Source of the DNA: Lachnospiraceae bacterium
GTDB taxonomy: Bacteria; Bacillota; Clostridia; Lachnospirales; Lachnospiraceae
Reading direction: 5' to 3'
NCBI GenBank assembly: GCA_029068555.1
Contig: JAIECJ010000093.1
Location: forward strand, 1 to 33,314
DNA length: 33,314 bases
The position numbers and the translations under genes were made by a program. This document shows positions 21,957 to 31,488 of the stretch, piece after piece (the first letter of the stretch is position 1; the number at the start of each line of letters is the position of its first letter). The notes under the pieces were generated by a model that saw only the letters and a list, made by a program, of their open reading frames with translations, was not told the origin of the DNA and did not search any database.

Positions 21957-24593
21957 CTATTTGCTGGCAATTGCTGCCTGTGCTGCTGCAAGGCGGGCAA
22001 TTGGCACTCGGAATGGTGAACATGATACATAATCCAGTCCAATCTTATGGCAGAACTCTACAGAAGAAGGATCTCCGCCATGCTCTCCACAGATGCCTAC
22101 GTGAAGCTTCGGATTTACAGGTTTGCCCAGCTTCAAAGAAAGCTCCATCAGCTTGCCTACACCTGTCTGATCAAGCTTTGCAAACGGATCGTTCTCAAAA
22201 ATCTTTGTGTCGTAATAAGCATTTAAGAACTTGCCTGCATCATCTCTTGAGAAGCCAAATGTCATCTGTGTCAGGTCATTTGTTCCGAAGCAGAAGAAGT
22301 CAGCTTCGGAAGCAATTTCATCAGCTGTAAGAGCAGCTCTCGGAATCTCAATCATGGTACCTACTTCATATTCTAACTGAATACCTGCTGCTGCAATTTC
22401 GGCGTCTGCTGTCTCAACAACAACTTTCTTTACAAATTTAAGCTCTTTCACTTCACACACAAGTGGAATCATAATCTCAGGCTTAACATTCCAGTCAGCA
22501 TGAGCCTTCTTTACCTCGATTGCCGCACGGATAACAGCCTTTGTCTGCATCTTGGCAATCTCAGGATACGTTACAGCAAGACGGCATCCTCTATGCCCCA
22601 TCATCGGGTTGAACTCATGAAGGGAAGCAATAATATTCTTGATTTCTTCTACAGACTTGCCCTGTGCATTCGCAAGTTTCTCAATGTCAGCTTCCTCTGT
22701 AGGAACAAACTCATGAAGAGGCGGATCGAGGAATCTGATTGTAACAGGATTTCCTTCAAGAGCCTCATACAGTGCCTTGAAGTCACTCTGCTGATAAGGA
22801 AGAATCTTCTCAAGCGCTGCTTCTCTCTCCTCAACAGTGTCAGCACAGATCATCTCGCGGAATGCTGCGATTCTGTCCTCCTCAAAGAACATATGCTCTG
22901 TACGGCAAAGACCGATACCCTCTGCGCCGAGCTCTCTCGCCTTCTTTGCATCTGCCGGTGTATCTGCGTTTGTTCTAACCTTTAATGTTCTATACTTGTC
23001 AGCCCATGCCATAACTCTGCCGAACTCGCCAGCAATCTGCGCATCAACTGTCGGAATCTGACCATCATAAATATTTCCTGTTGTACCGTCGATAGAGATG
23101 AAATCTCCCTCATGGTACTCTTTTCCTGCCAGTGTAAACTTCTTGTTCTCCTCGTCCATAGCGATGTCACCGCATCCAGATACACAGCATGTACCCATAC
23201 CACGTGCAACTACAGCTGCATGTGATGTCATACCACCGCGGACTGTCAGGATACCCTGGGAAGCCTTCATACCAGTAATGTCTTCCGGTGATGTCTCAAG
23301 ACGTACAAGGACAACCTTCTCGCCTCTTGCATTCCAGTTCTCAGCATCTTCTGCTGTAAATACGATCTTACCGCATGCAGCACCCGGTGAAGCGCCAAGT
23401 CCCTTTCCAGCCGGTGTTGCAGCCTTCAGTGCAGCTGCATCAAACTGAGGGTGCAGTAAAGTATCAAGATTACGAGGATCGATCATAGCAACTGCCTCTG
23501 CCTCAGTCTTGTGTCCCTCATCTACTAAATCACAGGCAATCTTCAAAGCAGCCTGTGCTGTCCTCTTACCATTGCGGCACTGTAACATATAGAGCTTCTT
23601 ATTCTCAACAGTGAACTCCATATCCTGCATATCATGGTAGTGGTTCTCGAGTGTCTCACAAACCTTAATGAACTCTGCATAGGCCTCTGGGAACTCCTGC
23701 TCCATCTGAGCAATCGGCATCGGGGTACGAACACCGGCAACAACGTCCTCGCCCTGTGCATTCTTTAAGAACTCACCCATGAGCTTCTTCTCACCTGTAG
23801 CCGGATCACGTGTAAACGCAACGCCTGTACCAGACTCATTGTTCAAGTTACCGAATACCATCGGCATTACGTTAACTGCTGTACCCCATGAATAAGGGAT
23901 ATCATTGTCACGACGGTATACGTTTGCACGGGGGTTGTCCCATGAACGGAATACAGCCTCGATGGCAAGCTTTAACTGCTCTACCGGATCGGAAGGGAAG
24001 TCCTTACCAAGCTGATTCTTGTACTCAGCCTTGAACTGTTCAGCCAGTGTCTTTAAGTCTGCAGCTGTGAGATCTACATCATACTGAACGCCCTTCTCCT
24101 CTTTCATCTTGTCAATCAACTGCTCAAAATACTTCTTACCAACTTCCATAACGACATCTGAGAACATCTGAATGAATCGTCTGTAAGAGTCATATACAAA
24201 GCGCTCAAATGCCGGATCCGGATTGCCCTTGATCATCGCATCAACCACTTCGTCATTTAAACCAAGGTTCAAGATAGTATCCATCATACCAGGCATGGAT
24301 GCACGCGCACCGGAACGTACAGATACAAGCAAAGGATTCTTCAGATCTCCAAATTTCTTTCCGTTTACTTCCTCCATCTCTTTTACGCCGTCCATAGCCT
24401 GAGCCATGATCTCGTCGTTGATTTTACGTCCGTCTTCATAATACTGTGTACAAGCTTCTGTTGTGATTGTGAAGCCCTGTGGTACAGGAAGTCCGATGCT
24501 TGTCATCTCTGCAAGGTTGGCACCCTTTCCGCCGAGAAGATTACGCATGCTCATGTCGCCTTCTTTAAATGAATATACCCACTTTTTACTCAT
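21957..24593 (-). CDS. ppdK: Pyruvate, phosphate dikinase
   Basis: 878 residues, the full family length. It interconverts pyruvate + ATP + Pi and phosphoenolpyruvate + AMP + PPi; in anaerobic gut clostridia it commonly works in glycolysis or gluconeogenesis with PPi. The N-terminal ATP-grasp begins KWVYSFKEGDMSMRNLLGGK. The swinging phosphohistidine is His458 in TVRGGMTSHAAVVARGMGTC, with the regulatory threonine (Thr456) two residues before it. The C-terminal PEP/pyruvate barrel includes GIGLCRTEHMFFEEDR, MMGHRGCRLAVTYPEI and FFCFGTNDLTQMTFGFSRDD. Close similarity to the Clostridium symbiosum enzyme (His455) is clear. The ATG follows AAAGGAG. It has its own promoter and terminator. Confidence 0.98.
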   Translation of the reverse strand: MSKKWVYSFKEGDMSMRNLLGGKGANLAEMTSIGLPVPQGFTITTEACTQYYEDGRKINDEIMAQAMDGVKEMEEVNGKKFGDLKNPLLVSVRSGARASMPGMMDTILNLGLNDEVVDAMIKGNPDPAFERFVYDSYRRFIQMFSDVVMEVGKKYFEQLIDKMKEEKGVQYDVDLTAADLKTLAEQFKAEYKNQLGKDFPSDPVEQLKLAIEAVFRSWDNPRANVYRRDNDIPYSWGTAVNVMPMVFGNLNNESGTGVAFTRDPATGEKKLMGEFLKNAQGEDVVAGVRTPMPIAQMEQEFPEAYAEFIKVCETLENHYHDMQDMEFTVENKKLYMLQCRNGKRTAQAALKIACDLVDEGHKTEAEAVAMIDPRNLDTLLHPQFDAAALKAATPAGKGLGASPGAACGKIVFTAEDAENWNARGEKVVLVRLETSPEDITGMKASQGILTVRGGMTSHAAVVARGMGTCCVSGCGDIAMDEENKKFTLAGKEYHEGDFISIDGTTGNIYDGQIPTVDAQIAGEFGRVMAWADKYRTLKVRTNADTPADAKKARELGAEGIGLCRTEHMFFEEDRIAAFREMICADTVEEREAALEKILPYQQSDFKALYEALEGNPVTIRFLDPPLHEFVPTEEADIEKLANAQGKSVEEIKNIIASLHEFNPMMGHRGCRLAVTYPEIAKMQTKAVIRAAIEVKKAHADWNVKPEIMIPLVCEVKELKFVKKVVVETADAEIAAAGIQLEYEVGTMIEIPRAALTADEIASEADFFCFGTNDLTQMTFGFSRDDAGKFLNAYYDTKIFENDPFAKLDQTGVGKLMELSLKLGKPVNPKLHVGICGEHGGDPSSVEFCHKIGLDYVSCSPFRVPIARLAAAQAAIASK

Positions 24594-24624
24594 TGTTACT
24601 CTCCTTTACTGAATTGGTTACTTT

Positions 24625-24660
24625 ACATCGGTGCCGCTGTCATACTAAAAAATCCGATGT
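24625..24660 (-). other. Stem-loop in the ppdK leader
   Basis: ACATCGG and CCGATGT (7 bp) pair across a 22-nt loop, between the predicted start site and the ribosome site. No known leader class was recognised. Confidence 0.4.
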
Positions 24661-24682
24661 CAATGGCACATTGCATGTATAA

Positions 24683-24711
24683 ATGATAAACATAATATGG
24701 GTAATTGTCAA
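24683..24711 (-). promoter_or_regulatory. ppdK: SigA-type promoter of ppdK
   Basis: Perfect -35 TTGACA at 24706-24711, 17-bp spacer, and -10 TATCAT at 24683-24688. The leader is about 85 nt. The strength fits a highly expressed central-metabolism gene. Confidence 0.75.
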
Positions 24712-24793
24712 TAATTTATCAAGGAATTTTTAAAAAATTTACCTTTTTTTCCAAATATTCTCTTTTTAAGCTGCACAGGAAATATTCCCTGTC

Positions 24794-25711
24794 CTACAGT
24801 CTGACAATTTTCTCTTTTTCTTTGTCAAATAAATATAGAGAATATGACAATATTTCCTCCATCTTTACTTGTGTATCATTGATTTCCCTTATCATGCTTT
24901 TTATGTCTTCACTCTCATTGGTATTTTTGACAGGCAGCAGCAGTAATTCATGTATAGATGACGGAATGATATACAGGCTGCTCCCTAGCGCCTTTGCAAA
25001 ATCCTTTATCAAATCAGGATACAGCATACAGGCTGCCCCCTCTACCCTGCTTTTATTACTGAGGACATACATTGGGACGCTGTCCGCAAATTCCGCCATG
25101 CAGTCATCATAATCAAATTCCTCCACCGCATCTTCCTCCATGATTTCACATATCACATCATTTATTCCCTTAATCTCATATCCCTGGATTCTCTGAGTGT
25201 TTTCCTTCGCCGCCCTGAAAAGCTCCATAATCGAAATATCCCACAGCTTCATGTGTGCATTATGGATTAATATAGATGCCGTCCCAAAACATTCCTTTGC
25301 CACCAGACACTGAAAGACAATAGACAAATCAAGAAATTCCACATGTGGTATATCTTTAAGCAGCTCCATGTTTTTCTCAGTGTTAACCAGCTTGTAAATA
25401 ACGTGCTCCCTCACACATGCATAATTCATCAAATAACGCATATCTACACTCTGGTTCACCTTGTTTCTGTGATAAGTATCCATCACATCATTTACTACGT
25501 TAACCAGCGTTGCCTCACCGTTTTCATATGCCTCATAATAATTGTTGAGATATATTGTAGGTGAAATATTGCTGTCATCCTGCATCACCGTGAGTCCCCG
25601 CAGTATGACTCCATTATTTTTTCTGACATCATTAATCCTGACTTTGTAACTTTCCCCTGCTCTTTTCTCTACCTCATCCCTTATTAATGTTGTAAAACTT
25701 GTAAATTCCAT
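24794..25711 (-). CDS. DUF5688 family protein, function unknown
   Basis: 305 residues. The pattern fits DUF5688, which I know mainly from Lachnospiraceae: MEFTSFTTLIRDEVEKRAG, NNGVILRGLTVMQDDSNISP, TIYLNNYYEAYENGE, then a mixed alpha/beta region and a C-terminal part with LYIIPSSIHELLLLPVKN. No signal peptide or membrane segment is seen, so it is cytoplasmic. Several paralogues per genome are usual in gut Firmicutes, and no function has been assigned to my knowledge. AAAGGAG lies about 12 nt before the ATG. It is separated from ppdK by the ppdK promoter region and shows no operon partner. Confidence 0.75.
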   Translation of the reverse strand: MEFTSFTTLIRDEVEKRAGESYKVRINDVRKNNGVILRGLTVMQDDSNISPTIYLNNYYEAYENGEATLVNVVNDVMDTYHRNKVNQSVDMRYLMNYACVREHVIYKLVNTEKNMELLKDIPHVEFLDLSIVFQCLVAKECFGTASILIHNAHMKLWDISIMELFRAAKENTQRIQGYEIKGINDVICEIMEEDAVEEFDYDDCMAEFADSVPMYVLSNKSRVEGAACMLYPDLIKDFAKALGSSLYIIPSSIHELLLLPVKNTNESEDIKSMIREINDTQVKMEEILSYSLYLFDKEKEKIVRL

Positions 25712-25909
25712 TAATTCATTCTACTCCTTTTCATTCATCTCTTCTATCTTTTCATCCCTCCCTTGCCGTCTTTTTCGCACATACAGGAAAACAACATTCC
25801 ATCTCCGTCCACCGCGCAGCGCACAGACAAACAAAAAAGACAACAAGAATCACTTTACATAAAATAAAATCATTTCCCATTGTCTTTAATTTCTAATATC
25901 TATTATCAA

Positions 25910-26467
25910 TTAAACCCTTGACAGATATTCGCCTGTTCTGGTATCAATCTTGATGACGTCGTTTGTTTCTACAAACAGCGGAACATATACTGTAGCGCCC
26001 GTCTCAACCGTAGCCGGCTTTGTGGCGCCTGTAGCAGTATCACCCTTGAAACCAGGCTCTGTGTCCGTGATAGCAAGTTCAACAAACAAAGGCGGCTCAA
26101 TCGCAAATACATTGCCATTGTGCGAACAGACCTTAACCATCTCGTTCTCTTTCACAAACTTGAGCGCATCGCCTATCTTGTCCGCATTGAGACCAATCTG
26201 CTCATAATTCTCTGTATCCATAAAATAAAACAAATCGCCATCCTCATACAAATACTGCATCTCTTTTCTGTCAATGCGTGCCTGTGGGCATTTCTCCGTC
26301 GGTCTGAATGTCTTCTCAACAACACCGCCGCTGATGATATTCTTAAGCTTTGTTCTGACAAATGCTGCCCCCTTACCAGGTTTTACATGCTGGAATTCGA
26401 TAATCTGATAGATGCTGTTTTCATACTCTATCGTAATACCATTTCTGAAATCTCCTGCTGATATCAT
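25910..26467 (-). CDS. efp: Translation elongation factor P
   Basis: 185 residues, standard length. EF-P relieves ribosome stalling at proline runs. The N-terminal KOW-like domain has the loop [16 protein letters not shown], in which Lys32 is the position modified in many bacteria. PFRPTEK-like [20 protein letters not shown] and the C-terminal OB domains with [20 protein letters not shown] follow. The C-terminus ([13 protein letters not shown]) is canonical. It is the last gene of the aro-efp group, 82 bp after aroQ. No clear hairpin terminator is seen in the 198 bp that follow. Confidence 0.97.
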   Translation of the reverse strand: MISAGDFRNGITIEYENSIYQIIEFQHVKPGKGAAFVRTKLKNIISGGVVEKTFRPTEKCPQARIDRKEMQYLYEDGDLFYFMDTENYEQIGLNADKIGDALKFVKENEMVKVCSHNGNVFAIEPPLFVELAITDTEPGFKGDTATGATKPATVETGATVYVPLFVETNDVIKIDTRTGEYLSRV

Positions 26468-26549
26468 AAAAACTATTCCTCCTAATATTCACTTTTCACG
26501 TTTACAATCCGTTAACCATTTTATAACAAAATGAACAATATTTCAACCA

Positions 26550-26987
26550 TTATTTTTGACATTTCGCAAGAATAAAGTCAACTGCTTTCAAATATCCGTC
26601 CAGTCCCTGTCCATATATCTGGTGGTCACATACTTCTTTTGTTACAGAAACACGCCGGAACGCTTCCCTCTGCGTAATATCTGAAATATGAATTTCCACC
26701 TTAGGAACCATAATACTTGCCAGCGCATCCCGTATCGCGTAGGAATAATGTGTATATGCACCGGGATTAATAACAATGCCCTCTGTGCCGTCGAAATAGG
26801 ACTCCTGTATCCGGTCAATGATTGCCCCCTCGTGGTTCGACTGAAAGCATTCAATCTCACATCCTGTCTCTTCCGCTTTATTCTGTATCATATTAAGAAG
26901 ATAATTATAGTCCTGTGTTCCATATATACCCTTTTCCCTGATTCCAAGAAAATTCAAATTAGGTCCGTTTATTACTAAAAGCTTCAT
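26550..26987 (-). CDS. aroQ: 3-Dehydroquinate dehydratase, type II
   Basis: 145 residues, the size of the dodecameric type II enzyme. It catalyses the third step of the shikimate pathway. LLVINGPNLNFLGIREKGIY gives the start with catalytic Tyr22. FQSNHEGAIIDRIQES, INPGAYTHYSYAIRDAL (catalytic His) and VEIHISDITQREAFRRVSV complete the active site. It lies downstream of aroK and aroE in the same direction. Confidence 0.96.
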   Translation of the reverse strand: MKLLVINGPNLNFLGIREKGIYGTQDYNYLLNMIQNKAEETGCEIECFQSNHEGAIIDRIQESYFDGTEGIVINPGAYTHYSYAIRDALASIMVPKVEIHISDITQREAFRRVSVTKEVCDHQIYGQGLDGYLKAVDFILAKCQK

Positions 26988-27023
26988 TTACCGACTTATC
27001 CTTTCCAGTTTTTATTCGTGATA

Positions 27024-27539
27024 TCATTCCGTTATACACATGCTTATTATTTCGCTGGCAGCCTCCGACTGTCTAAGTCCGTCCACATTCACAACAACAT
27101 CGGCTCCCGCTTCATATAAAGGTCCCCTGACCGCAAGCATTTCCTCAATCCGTTTCATAGGGTCTTCGCACCGCAAAAGCGGTCGGTCAGTGTCCCCCTT
27201 AACTCTGCCATAAATTGTTTCCGGACTTGCTTTCAGATACACTACCCTGCCAAGCGCAGCTAAAAGCTGTCTGTTTTCTTCCCTGACGGGCATCCCCCCC
27301 CCTGTCGATATTACCAAATGGCTGCTTTTACTGGCTGTCAGTTGTTCTAGCAGTTTCGTCTCCATAAGCCGGAACGCCGTCTCTCCGTCATCGGCAAATA
27401 TTTCATTAATACTCCTGTGCTGCTGCTCCACAATCATCTCATCTGTGTCGACAAATGTATACCCCAAAATCTTTGCAATGTTTTTTCCAACTGTCGTCTT
27501 TCCACATCCCATATAACCTGTCAATATTATATTTTCCAT
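27024..27539 (-). CDS. aroK: Shikimate kinase
   Basis: 171 residues. It phosphorylates shikimate at the 3-hydroxyl. Walker A is GYMGCGKTTVGK (residues 8-19). The shikimate-binding acidic pair is Asp31/Asp33 in FVDTDEM, Arg57 lies in TAFRLME, and the glycine motif is STGGGMPV (GGG 80-82). The lid has GDTDRPLL. The GGG motif is written as nine consecutive G bases, a long homopolymer for a coding gene. It lies 3 bp after aroE, so the two are probably translated together. Confidence 0.95.
   Translation of the reverse strand: MENIILTGYMGCGKTTVGKNIAKILGYTFVDTDEMIVEQQHRSINEIFADDGETAFRLMETKLLEQLTASKSSHLVISTGGGMPVREENRQLLAALGRVVYLKASPETIYGRVKGDTDRPLLRCEDPMKRIEEMLAVRGPLYEAGADVVVNVDGLRQSEAASEIISMCITE
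27294..27302 (-). repeat. Nine-base G homopolymer inside aroK
   Basis: G9 on the coding strand encodes the three glycines of the conserved shikimate-binding motif. Slippage by one base would frameshift the gene. Confidence 0.85.
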
Positions 27540-27542
27540 CCG

Positions 27543-28436
27543 TCATCCCCTGCCTTTACATTCCTGTCCAAGCTTCCCGCAGAGTTTCCCATAAACCTTA
27601 TCCGCAGTTTCATCCGTCACCTTACAGTCATTCCACAGTTCAAACGCATCAATTCCCTGATATAGAAGCATTTTAAGTCCATTATATGCCATGCCGCCGT
27701 TCGCCTTTACAAGCTTCATAAATTTTGTTTCCCATGGCGAATAAATAAGGTCATACCCGTATTTTATATAATGATAAAAGTCACCATCCTCGATGACCAC
27801 ATTGTCTGCATCTGGCGCGAGCCCTACGCTTGTACACTGTATTGTAACATACCTGTTTTCCGTCCCGGTTAATAGCTTCTTATAATCAGACAGCGCCATT
27901 GGTGTCACACAATCTGTTATGAGCTCCTTGTTTACCTCCGCAGCTACAGCTTCGGCTTTTGCGGCATTTCTATTCAAAAGATATACCTTGTGTGCTCCAT
28001 TCGCAGCACACATATATGTGACGGCACGCCCTACGCCGCCTGCGCCAAGTATAATGATTTCCTCGTCTTTTATCGACACGTCATCACTTTTCATGGCTCT
28101 CAAAAGTCCCGTAATATCTGTATTGTACCCTTTATATCCCCTGTCTGTGCGCACCAGCGTGTTAACCGCCCCGATTTTTTTCGCAAGACTATCCATATCA
28201 TCCAGATATGCAATCACATCATTTTTGTAAGGCACCGTAACATTCATGCCCAATATATTCAGACCAAAAGCACCATTAACCGCCGCTTCCAGCTGCCCGT
28301 TATCCACAAGAAATGGCACATATGTCATATTTATCCCCATCTCATGCGCAAGTGTATTGTGTATCACTGGCGACTGTGTGTGTTCCACTGGATTGCCGAC
28401 TAGTCCGCATACCCTTGTCTTTCCGTTTACTACCAT
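27543..28436 (-). CDS. aroE: Shikimate dehydrogenase
   Basis: 297 residues. It reduces 3-dehydroshikimate with NADPH. GLVGNPVEHTQSPVIHNTLA binds substrate, the catalytic lysine is Lys71 in NVTVPYK, and GYNTDITGLLRAM follows. The nucleotide site is IILGAGGVGRAVTYMCAANG with LLNRN after it. The start ATG overlaps the stop of the preceding HAD gene (TGATG), so translation is coupled. Slightly longer than the E. coli enzyme (272), as is common in clostridia. Confidence 0.96.
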   Translation of the reverse strand: MVVNGKTRVCGLVGNPVEHTQSPVIHNTLAHEMGINMTYVPFLVDNGQLEAAVNGAFGLNILGMNVTVPYKNDVIAYLDDMDSLAKKIGAVNTLVRTDRGYKGYNTDITGLLRAMKSDDVSIKDEEIIILGAGGVGRAVTYMCAANGAHKVYLLNRNAAKAEAVAAEVNKELITDCVTPMALSDYKKLLTGTENRYVTIQCTSVGLAPDADNVVIEDGDFYHYIKYGYDLIYSPWETKFMKLVKANGGMAYNGLKMLLYQGIDAFELWNDCKVTDETADKVYGKLCGKLGQECKGRG

Positions 28437-28954
28437 CAGCTTATTCCCCCGCTTTTTCTTTTATCTCTAAAATAATAAAACAGTACAATTTTTTCAAGAC
28501 ACCGCTTCAGCACAATCTGAATTTCTTCCTTTGGATGAATGGGTTTTACAAGTATCGAGTAGATTCCTGCTTTGTTTGCCCCCCACACATCCGTAAAAAT
28601 CTGGTCGCCCACAAACAGGGTATTTTTCTCATCTGTACCCATTTTTTTCATTGCCGCCCTGTAATTCCCAGGATTCGGCTTGCCTGCCTTGTAAATATAT
28701 GGCTCACCGACAGCATCACAGAACATTTTTACACGCGGCTCCTTGTTATTAGAGAGCATTGTAACATTATAACCGATGCTTTTTAACCGCTTAAACAGCG
28801 CAATCGCACGCTCGTCCGCCGGAAGTCCGTGTGGCACGAGCGTGTTGTCAATATCAAAAATTATTCCCCGGTAACCTTGTCCATACATTTTTTCAAAATC
28901 AATCAGATACGTTGAATCCAAATACTCGTTTGGATAAAAGCATCGAAACATCAA
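28436..28954 (-). CDS. YqeG family HAD-type phosphatase
   Basis: 172 residues. The HAD nucleophile motif is GIIFDIDNTLVPHG (DxD). Motif II is VTMLSNNKEPRV, and KAGKPNPGNYRAAMKKMGTD with NTLFVGDQIFTDVWGANKAG gives motifs III and IV. This is the YqeG subgroup (phosphatidylglycerophosphatase-like / IIIA class), which in Firmicutes frequently neighbours aroE and yqeH-type genes. A phosphatidylglycerophosphate substrate is possible but not shown. It overlaps aroE by one base and follows the ABC ATPase gene by 14 bp. Confidence 0.92.
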   Translation of the reverse strand: MMFRCFYPNEYLDSTYLIDFEKMYGQGYRGIIFDIDNTLVPHGLPADERAIALFKRLKSIGYNVTMLSNNKEPRVKMFCDAVGEPYIYKAGKPNPGNYRAAMKKMGTDEKNTLFVGDQIFTDVWGANKAGIYSILVKPIHPKEEIQIVLKRCLEKIVLFYYFRDKRKSGGIS

Positions 28955-28968
28955 AATTTACCCTCCGT

Positions 28969-29724
28969 TCAGATATTTGCCGCCTCAAGCAGAAGCTTCG
29001 TGTAATCCGTTTTGGGGCTGCTGTAGATATCCTCCACATTTCCCTGTTCCAGTATCTCCCCATTTTTCATAATCATCACCCTGTCACACATCTGATACAC
29101 AACGCGCAAATCGTGCGAGATGAAAAGTATGGATATTCCAAGCTCCTTATGCAATTTTAAAAGAAGTCTGATAATCTGCGCCTGTATGGTCACATCAAGC
29201 GCCGACACTGGTTCGTCCGCTATCAAAAAATCCGTGTCACACAAAAGTGCAGCTGCGATTGCAATGCGTTGTCTCTGACCGCCAGACAGCTCTGTGGGGC
29301 GGTGTTCCTTTAGTTTCACGTCAAGTCCCACACGCACAAGCATTTCATCGACTCTCCTCCCCCGTTCCTGTTTTGCGATATTGCGCTTCATACGAAGGGG
29401 TTCCTCAAGAATCCATTTGATTTTCTTTGAGGGATTCAGCGAGCTGTACGGATCCTGAAACACCATCTGCGGGTTCGGACAGTCAAGCACAATCTCACCG
29501 TCATACTGCTTCTGTATGCCAAGAATTGCTTTTGCAAGTGACGTCTTACCACAGCCGCTCTCGCCGACAAGCCCCAGTATCTCTCCCTTTTTCATCTCAA
29601 AGCTTACATTTTTCAACACTTGCTGCACCGCATTCTCTTTTTTTATGAAGAAACGCATCAGTGGATTTTCTCTATTTCTGTAATATACATTTAAATTGTG
29701 CACATTTAGAATATTTTCCATCAT
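28969..29724 (-). CDS. Peptide/nickel-type ABC transporter ATP-binding protein (OppF/DppF/NikE-like)
   Basis: 251 residues. Walker A is GESGCGKTS, the signature is [11 protein letters not shown], Walker B is [13 protein letters not shown], and the H-loop is [24 protein letters not shown] is typical of the Opp/Dpp/Nik subfamily. It lacks most of the C-terminal extension of about 60 residues of OppF/DppF; its length is nearer NikD/NikE. The ATG overlaps the stop of the partner ATPase gene (ATGA). With its partner it would form a heterodimeric import motor, but no permease or binding protein gene lies in the window. Confidence 0.9.
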   Translation of the reverse strand: MMENILNVHNLNVYYRNRENPLMRFFIKKENAVQQVLKNVSFEMKKGEILGLVGESGCGKTSLAKAILGIQKQYDGEIVLDCPNPQMVFQDPYSSLNPSKKIKWILEEPLRMKRNIAKQERGRRVDEMLVRVGLDVKLKEHRPTELSGGQRQRIAIAAALLCDTDFLIADEPVSALDVTIQAQIIRLLLKLHKELGISILFISHDLRVVYQMCDRVMIMKNGEILEQGNVEDIYSSPKTDYTKLLLEAANI

Positions 29725-30533
29725 TCAATATCCTTTATTTTTTCAAGTTTTGGTATGGATCCAATGAGCTCCCTTGTATAGTCCGCTTTTGGATTGCAGA
29801 ATATTTCGTTTGTCCTGCCGGTCTCCACCACACTGCCATCCTTCATTACAATTACCCTGTCGCACAAACGTTTCACCAGACTAAGGTCATGCGAGATAAA
29901 TAGGACTGCCATTTTTTTCTCTTTATTCAGCCGCTGCAGAAGCTTCACAATCTGCAGCTGTATTGTCACATCAAGCGCTGTTGTCGGTTCATCCGCTATC
30001 AGAAGCTTTGGCTCACAGATAATTGCCGAGGCAATCATCACGCGCTGCCTCATACCGCCGGAAAGCTCATGTGGGTATTTTTTATAAACAAGCTGTGGGT
30101 TTGTGAGCTCTACCTGTTCAAGCGCTTTTACCGCGCGCTGCCAGCGTTCCTCTTTTCCCATTTCTGGTCTGTGTATGCGAAGGCTTTCTTCCACCTGCCA
30201 GCCAATGCGCTTTACCGGGTTCAATGATGTCATGGGCTCCTGAAACACAATGCCTATATCGTTTCCCTGAAGCTGGCGAAGCATTTTACGGCTTGCATGT
30301 AGAAGCTCTTTTCCTTCAAATAAGATTTTTCCCTCCGCTGTCATATCATGACGCCGCAAAAGCCCTGCAACTGCCATCGCTGTCATGGATTTTCCTGACC
30401 CAGACTCTCCGACAATACCCAGAATCCCCCCCTGTTCCAGCTGAAAGTCCAAATGCTTTACAACGCATTCCGGCGCGTCATGGTCATGGAACGCTATGTT
30501 CAGATTTTCCACTTTTAACAATATATTGTCCAT
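29721..30533 (-). CDS. Peptide/nickel-type ABC transporter ATP-binding protein (OppD/DppD/NikD-like)
   Basis: 270 residues from the ATG at 30533, chosen because AAGGAG lies 4 nt upstream; an earlier ATG at 30575 has no ribosome site. Walker A is GESGSGKSM, the Q-loop is [20 protein letters not shown], the signature is [12 protein letters not shown], Walker B is [13 protein letters not shown], and the H-loop is [11 protein letters not shown]. The order D-type then F-type ATPase is normal, but the genes that usually precede them (binding protein and two permeases) are replaced by a short AGCGTG-type repeat and an unrelated module. It appears to be the first gene of the operon that continues to efp. 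Confidence 0.9.
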   Translation of the reverse strand: MDNILLKVENLNIAFHDHDAPECVVKHLDFQLEQGGILGIVGESGSGKSMTAMAVAGLLRRHDMTAEGKILFEGKELLHASRKMLRQLQGNDIGIVFQEPMTSLNPVKRIGWQVEESLRIHRPEMGKEERWQRAVKALEQVELTNPQLVYKKYPHELSGGMRQRVMIASAIICEPKLLIADEPTTALDVTIQLQIVKLLQRLNKEKKMAVLFISHDLSLVKRLCDRVIVMKDGSVVETGRTNEIFCNPKADYTRELIGSIPKLEKIKDIE

Positions 30534-30543
30534 CTGTCTCCTT

Positions 30544-30560
30544 CGCTCTAGAGCGTGTTT
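30544..30560. repeat. AGCGTG-type repeat with 12-bp palindrome, upstream of the ABC genes
   Basis: CGCTCTAGAGCG (30544-30555) is a perfect palindrome, and CTAGAGCGTGTTT (30548-30560) is identical to 33188-33200. It lies just before the ribosome site of the D-type ATPase. Confidence 0.5.
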
Positions 30561-30622
30561 CTTTAATACTGGCATACTGATATGTTCTTTATTCTATCAC
30601 AGTGCACGTCAAAAATCCATCT

Positions 30623-31447
30623 TTATTCTGCATTTCTATAATTGAGCTTCAGGCTTCCCATGCTGGTGCTGGCCTCAAGCTTACCAGCGTCACCCGTCTG
30701 GCGGTACTTTGTTCCCTCATTGTGACCATTCACTTTCACATTGCCCATTCCTGATTCCAACTCTATTTGACACTTGTCAAGGTTTTGCTCCGCATCAATT
30801 GATATATCTCCCATGGAGTTGTCCGCACTCAGATTGTCAAAGGTACTCCGTTCGACAATAATTGTTCCCATATCATTGTCGAGCTCCGCCTCCCCCAGAT
30901 GCGTATCCTTTACGGTAATCTCTCCCATATTAGTGCAGATATCCGCCTCGTCAAAATTGCATTCATCGAACGTACAGTTCCCCATGCTGGTCTGCACTTC
31001 ACAGTCTGATGACGTGATCCCCTCCACATCAATATTGCCCATAGCAGTCCTGATATCCAAGAAATCCATCACTTTCCCTTCCGGCACTGTCAGCGTCACG
31101 TTGCAGCTCTCACTCCTCATTCCTCCCCATAATGCTTTTTTGGGGAGTCTCTGCTTGATGTAAAGTATCCCATCCTTTACTTCATACTCAAACATCAGCC
31201 CGTCTGTATATCTTCCATTGAGATAAAATTTTTCCCCCGATTCAATTGACAAATCTATCATATCTGCATCTACATTGACAGCATAAAACGCCTCCAAATC
31301 TGAGTCTGCACTTGTCAACCGACCTTCTCCAAAACGAAAACCATTCCGGAATCCAAAGATACCATAATAATGAAATGTGCCGCCAACTACACAACAGGCT
31401 GTAATAACTGTAAGTACTGCCATCCATATGTTTTTCTTCATAATCAT
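30623..31447 (-). CDS. DUF4097 family protein, membrane-anchored
   Basis: 274 residues from the ATG at 31447, which follows CAGGAGG by 5 nt. One N-terminal transmembrane segment (about residues 5-26, NIWMAVLTVITACCVVGGTF) is followed by an extracytoplasmic part made of short repeats around a Met-Gly motif (AMGNIDVEG, SMGNCTFDE, NMGEITVKD, DMGTIIVER, SMGDISIDA, GMGNVKVNG, SMGSLKLNY). These repeats form the DUF4097 beta-solenoid. Function unknown; such proteins are often under PadR or stress-response control. It follows the membrane protein gene by 41 bp. Confidence 0.85.
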   Translation of the reverse strand: MIMKKNIWMAVLTVITACCVVGGTFHYYGIFGFRNGFRFGEGRLTSADSDLEAFYAVNVDADMIDLSIESGEKFYLNGRYTDGLMFEYEVKDGILYIKQRLPKKALWGGMRSESCNVTLTVPEGKVMDFLDIRTAMGNIDVEGITSSDCEVQTSMGNCTFDECNFDEADICTNMGEITVKDTHLGEAELDNDMGTIIVERSTFDNLSADNSMGDISIDAEQNLDKCQIELESGMGNVKVNGHNEGTKYRQTGDAGKLEASTSMGSLKLNYRNAE

Positions 31448-31488
31448 ATTGTCCTCCTGAAACCAAATCTTTTCAATCCGCCATAAAT

